Source: Solirubrobacterales bacterium
GTDB lineage: Bacteria; Actinomycetota; Thermoleophilia; Solirubrobacterales; Solirubrobacteraceae
DNA length: 5,945 nt
Direction: 5' to 3'
Assembly: GCA_013696535.1 (NCBI GenBank)
Contig: JACCYI010000274.1
Coordinates: 1-5,945 of the forward strand
Part shown: positions 5,263 through 5,945 of the stretch, in pieces
Layout: every line of letters begins with the position of its first letter
Numbering within the stretch: position 1 is the first letter of the stretch
Made by a program: the position numbers and the translations under genes
The notes under the pieces: generated by a model
What the model was told of the DNA's origin: nothing
Databases searched by the model: none
What the model saw: the letters and a program-made list of their open reading frames with translations, nothing else

Positions 5263-5945
5263 AGCGAGCATCCCGAGCGCCGCGTCCACCCGCTCCACGT
5301 CGAGGGCGAGGAGTCCCGGGTCGGCGGTGCCGGCGTGAGGATCGCCGGCGCGTCCGGCCCAGAGGGCGATGTGGCGGGCGAGCGGCGGCGGCCCCCACTG
5401 CGACGGGGACACCGGGCCGAAGAGCGTCACGGACGGCGTTCCGACCGCCGTCGCCAGGTGCGAGACGCCCGTGTCGCCGCACACGACGCGGGCCGCCCCG
5501 GCGATGAGCCCGGCGAGCTCGAGCAGGTCGGTCTCGCCTGCGTGCACAGCGCTCGAATCGAGCCCCGCGGCTGATGCGATGCGCTCGGCGAGCGAGCGCT
5601 CGACCAGCGAACCCGTGAGCAGGACGGGGCGTCCGCGCGACCGCTCGGCCTGAGCCAACGCGGTCCATCGCTCGGGCGGCCAGCGCCGGGCAGGGCTGGC
5701 CGCGCCGGGGTGGATCACGGTGGCGCGCTCAGCCGACGGGTCGGGCGACACCACGAGCCGGAGCCGCTCAGGCGACGGGTCAGCGGGTATGCCGCTCTCG
5801 GTGAGCAGCCGGCACCACCGGACGACCTCGTGCTCGTCAGGCCGCCACCTTGGCCCGTCGAGGCCGGCGGCCGCGAACGCCACGAGCCGGCGCGGCCCGG
5901 TGGCCAGCAGGATCGTGTGGCTCTGCGGTCCGTTGCCGTGGAGGT
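5260..5945 (-). CDS. Family-9 glycosyltransferase (heptosyltransferase-like), C-terminal part
   Basis: A GT-B fold enzyme of family 9, the family of the ADP-heptose:LPS heptosyltransferases. In a Gram-positive-type genome the likely role is adding a sugar to another cell-surface glycan, glycolipid or secondary metabolite. About 227 residues are visible, and the reading frame is open past base 5945, so the N-terminus is outside the window. The visible part opens with LHGNGPQSHTILLATGPRRL, a typical family-9 acceptor-domain segment that shows the in-frame GTG at 5883 is internal. Then come HPGAASPARRWPPERW (78-93), the start of the donor domain, and GDTGVSHLATAVGTPSV (156-172) with VTLFGPVSPSQWGPP, the conserved D-x-G-x-x-H nucleotide-sugar site with D157 and H162. 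It ends at a TAG 36 bp from the facing osmC stop. Donor and acceptor are unknown. Confidence 0.92.
   Translation of the reverse strand, partial: LHGNGPQSHTILLATGPRRLVAFAAAGLDGPRWRPDEHEVVRWCRLLTESGIPADPSPERLRLVVSPDPSAERATVIHPGAASPARRWPPERWTALAQAERSRGRPVLLTGSLVERSLAERIASAAGLDSSAVHAGETDLLELAGLIAGAARVVCGDTGVSHLATAVGTPSVTLFGPVSPSQWGPPPLARHIALWAGRAGDPHAGTADPGLLALDVERVDAALGMLA

Overview
The window is very GC-rich bacterial DNA. Coding codons end overwhelmingly in G or C, and GTG starts are used alongside ATG. This, together with a primary-like sigma factor, a PRC-barrel/DUF2382 protein, a ferritin-like protein and an OsmC protein, suggests a high-GC actinobacterium. A Thermoleophilia/Solirubrobacterales-like lineage is my guess, but nothing here fixes the taxon. 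Eight protein genes are supported, two cut by the window edges. I see no tRNA, rRNA, CRISPR array, insertion sequence or other mobile element.

Left part (1-2966, minus strand): an NAD(P)-dependent extended SDR epimerase/dehydratase, a group-2-like sigma-70 factor and a family-4 glycosyltransferase (cut at base 1) are read in that order, with gaps of 46 and 11 bp. They look like one operon joining a transcription regulator to sugar or cell-envelope chemistry.

Middle part (2967-5223): a ferritin-like di-iron protein (plus), a tiny acidic protein (minus), a PRC-barrel/DUF2382 protein (minus) and an OsmC-type peroxide-resistance protein (plus). Each belongs to, or resembles, families linked to iron handling, oxidative stress or general stress. 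The three main ones have a similar upstream layout, GNNT plus about 16 bases plus GGG(T/C)A. This resembles actinobacterial SigB/SigF stress promoters, and two of the three lie back to back in the 143-bp gap between the DUF2382 and osmC genes.

Right part (5224-5945): a family-9 (heptosyltransferase-like) glycosyltransferase on the minus strand runs in from beyond the right edge and converges on osmC. A 7-bp perfect inverted repeat spans the 36-bp gap and includes both stop codons.

No clearly new system is evident. The most interesting points are the sigma factor's RpoS-like changes in its promoter-reading residues, the matched promoter-like motifs at the stress genes, and the 58-residue acidic ORF. 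All non-coding gaps are under 150 bp.
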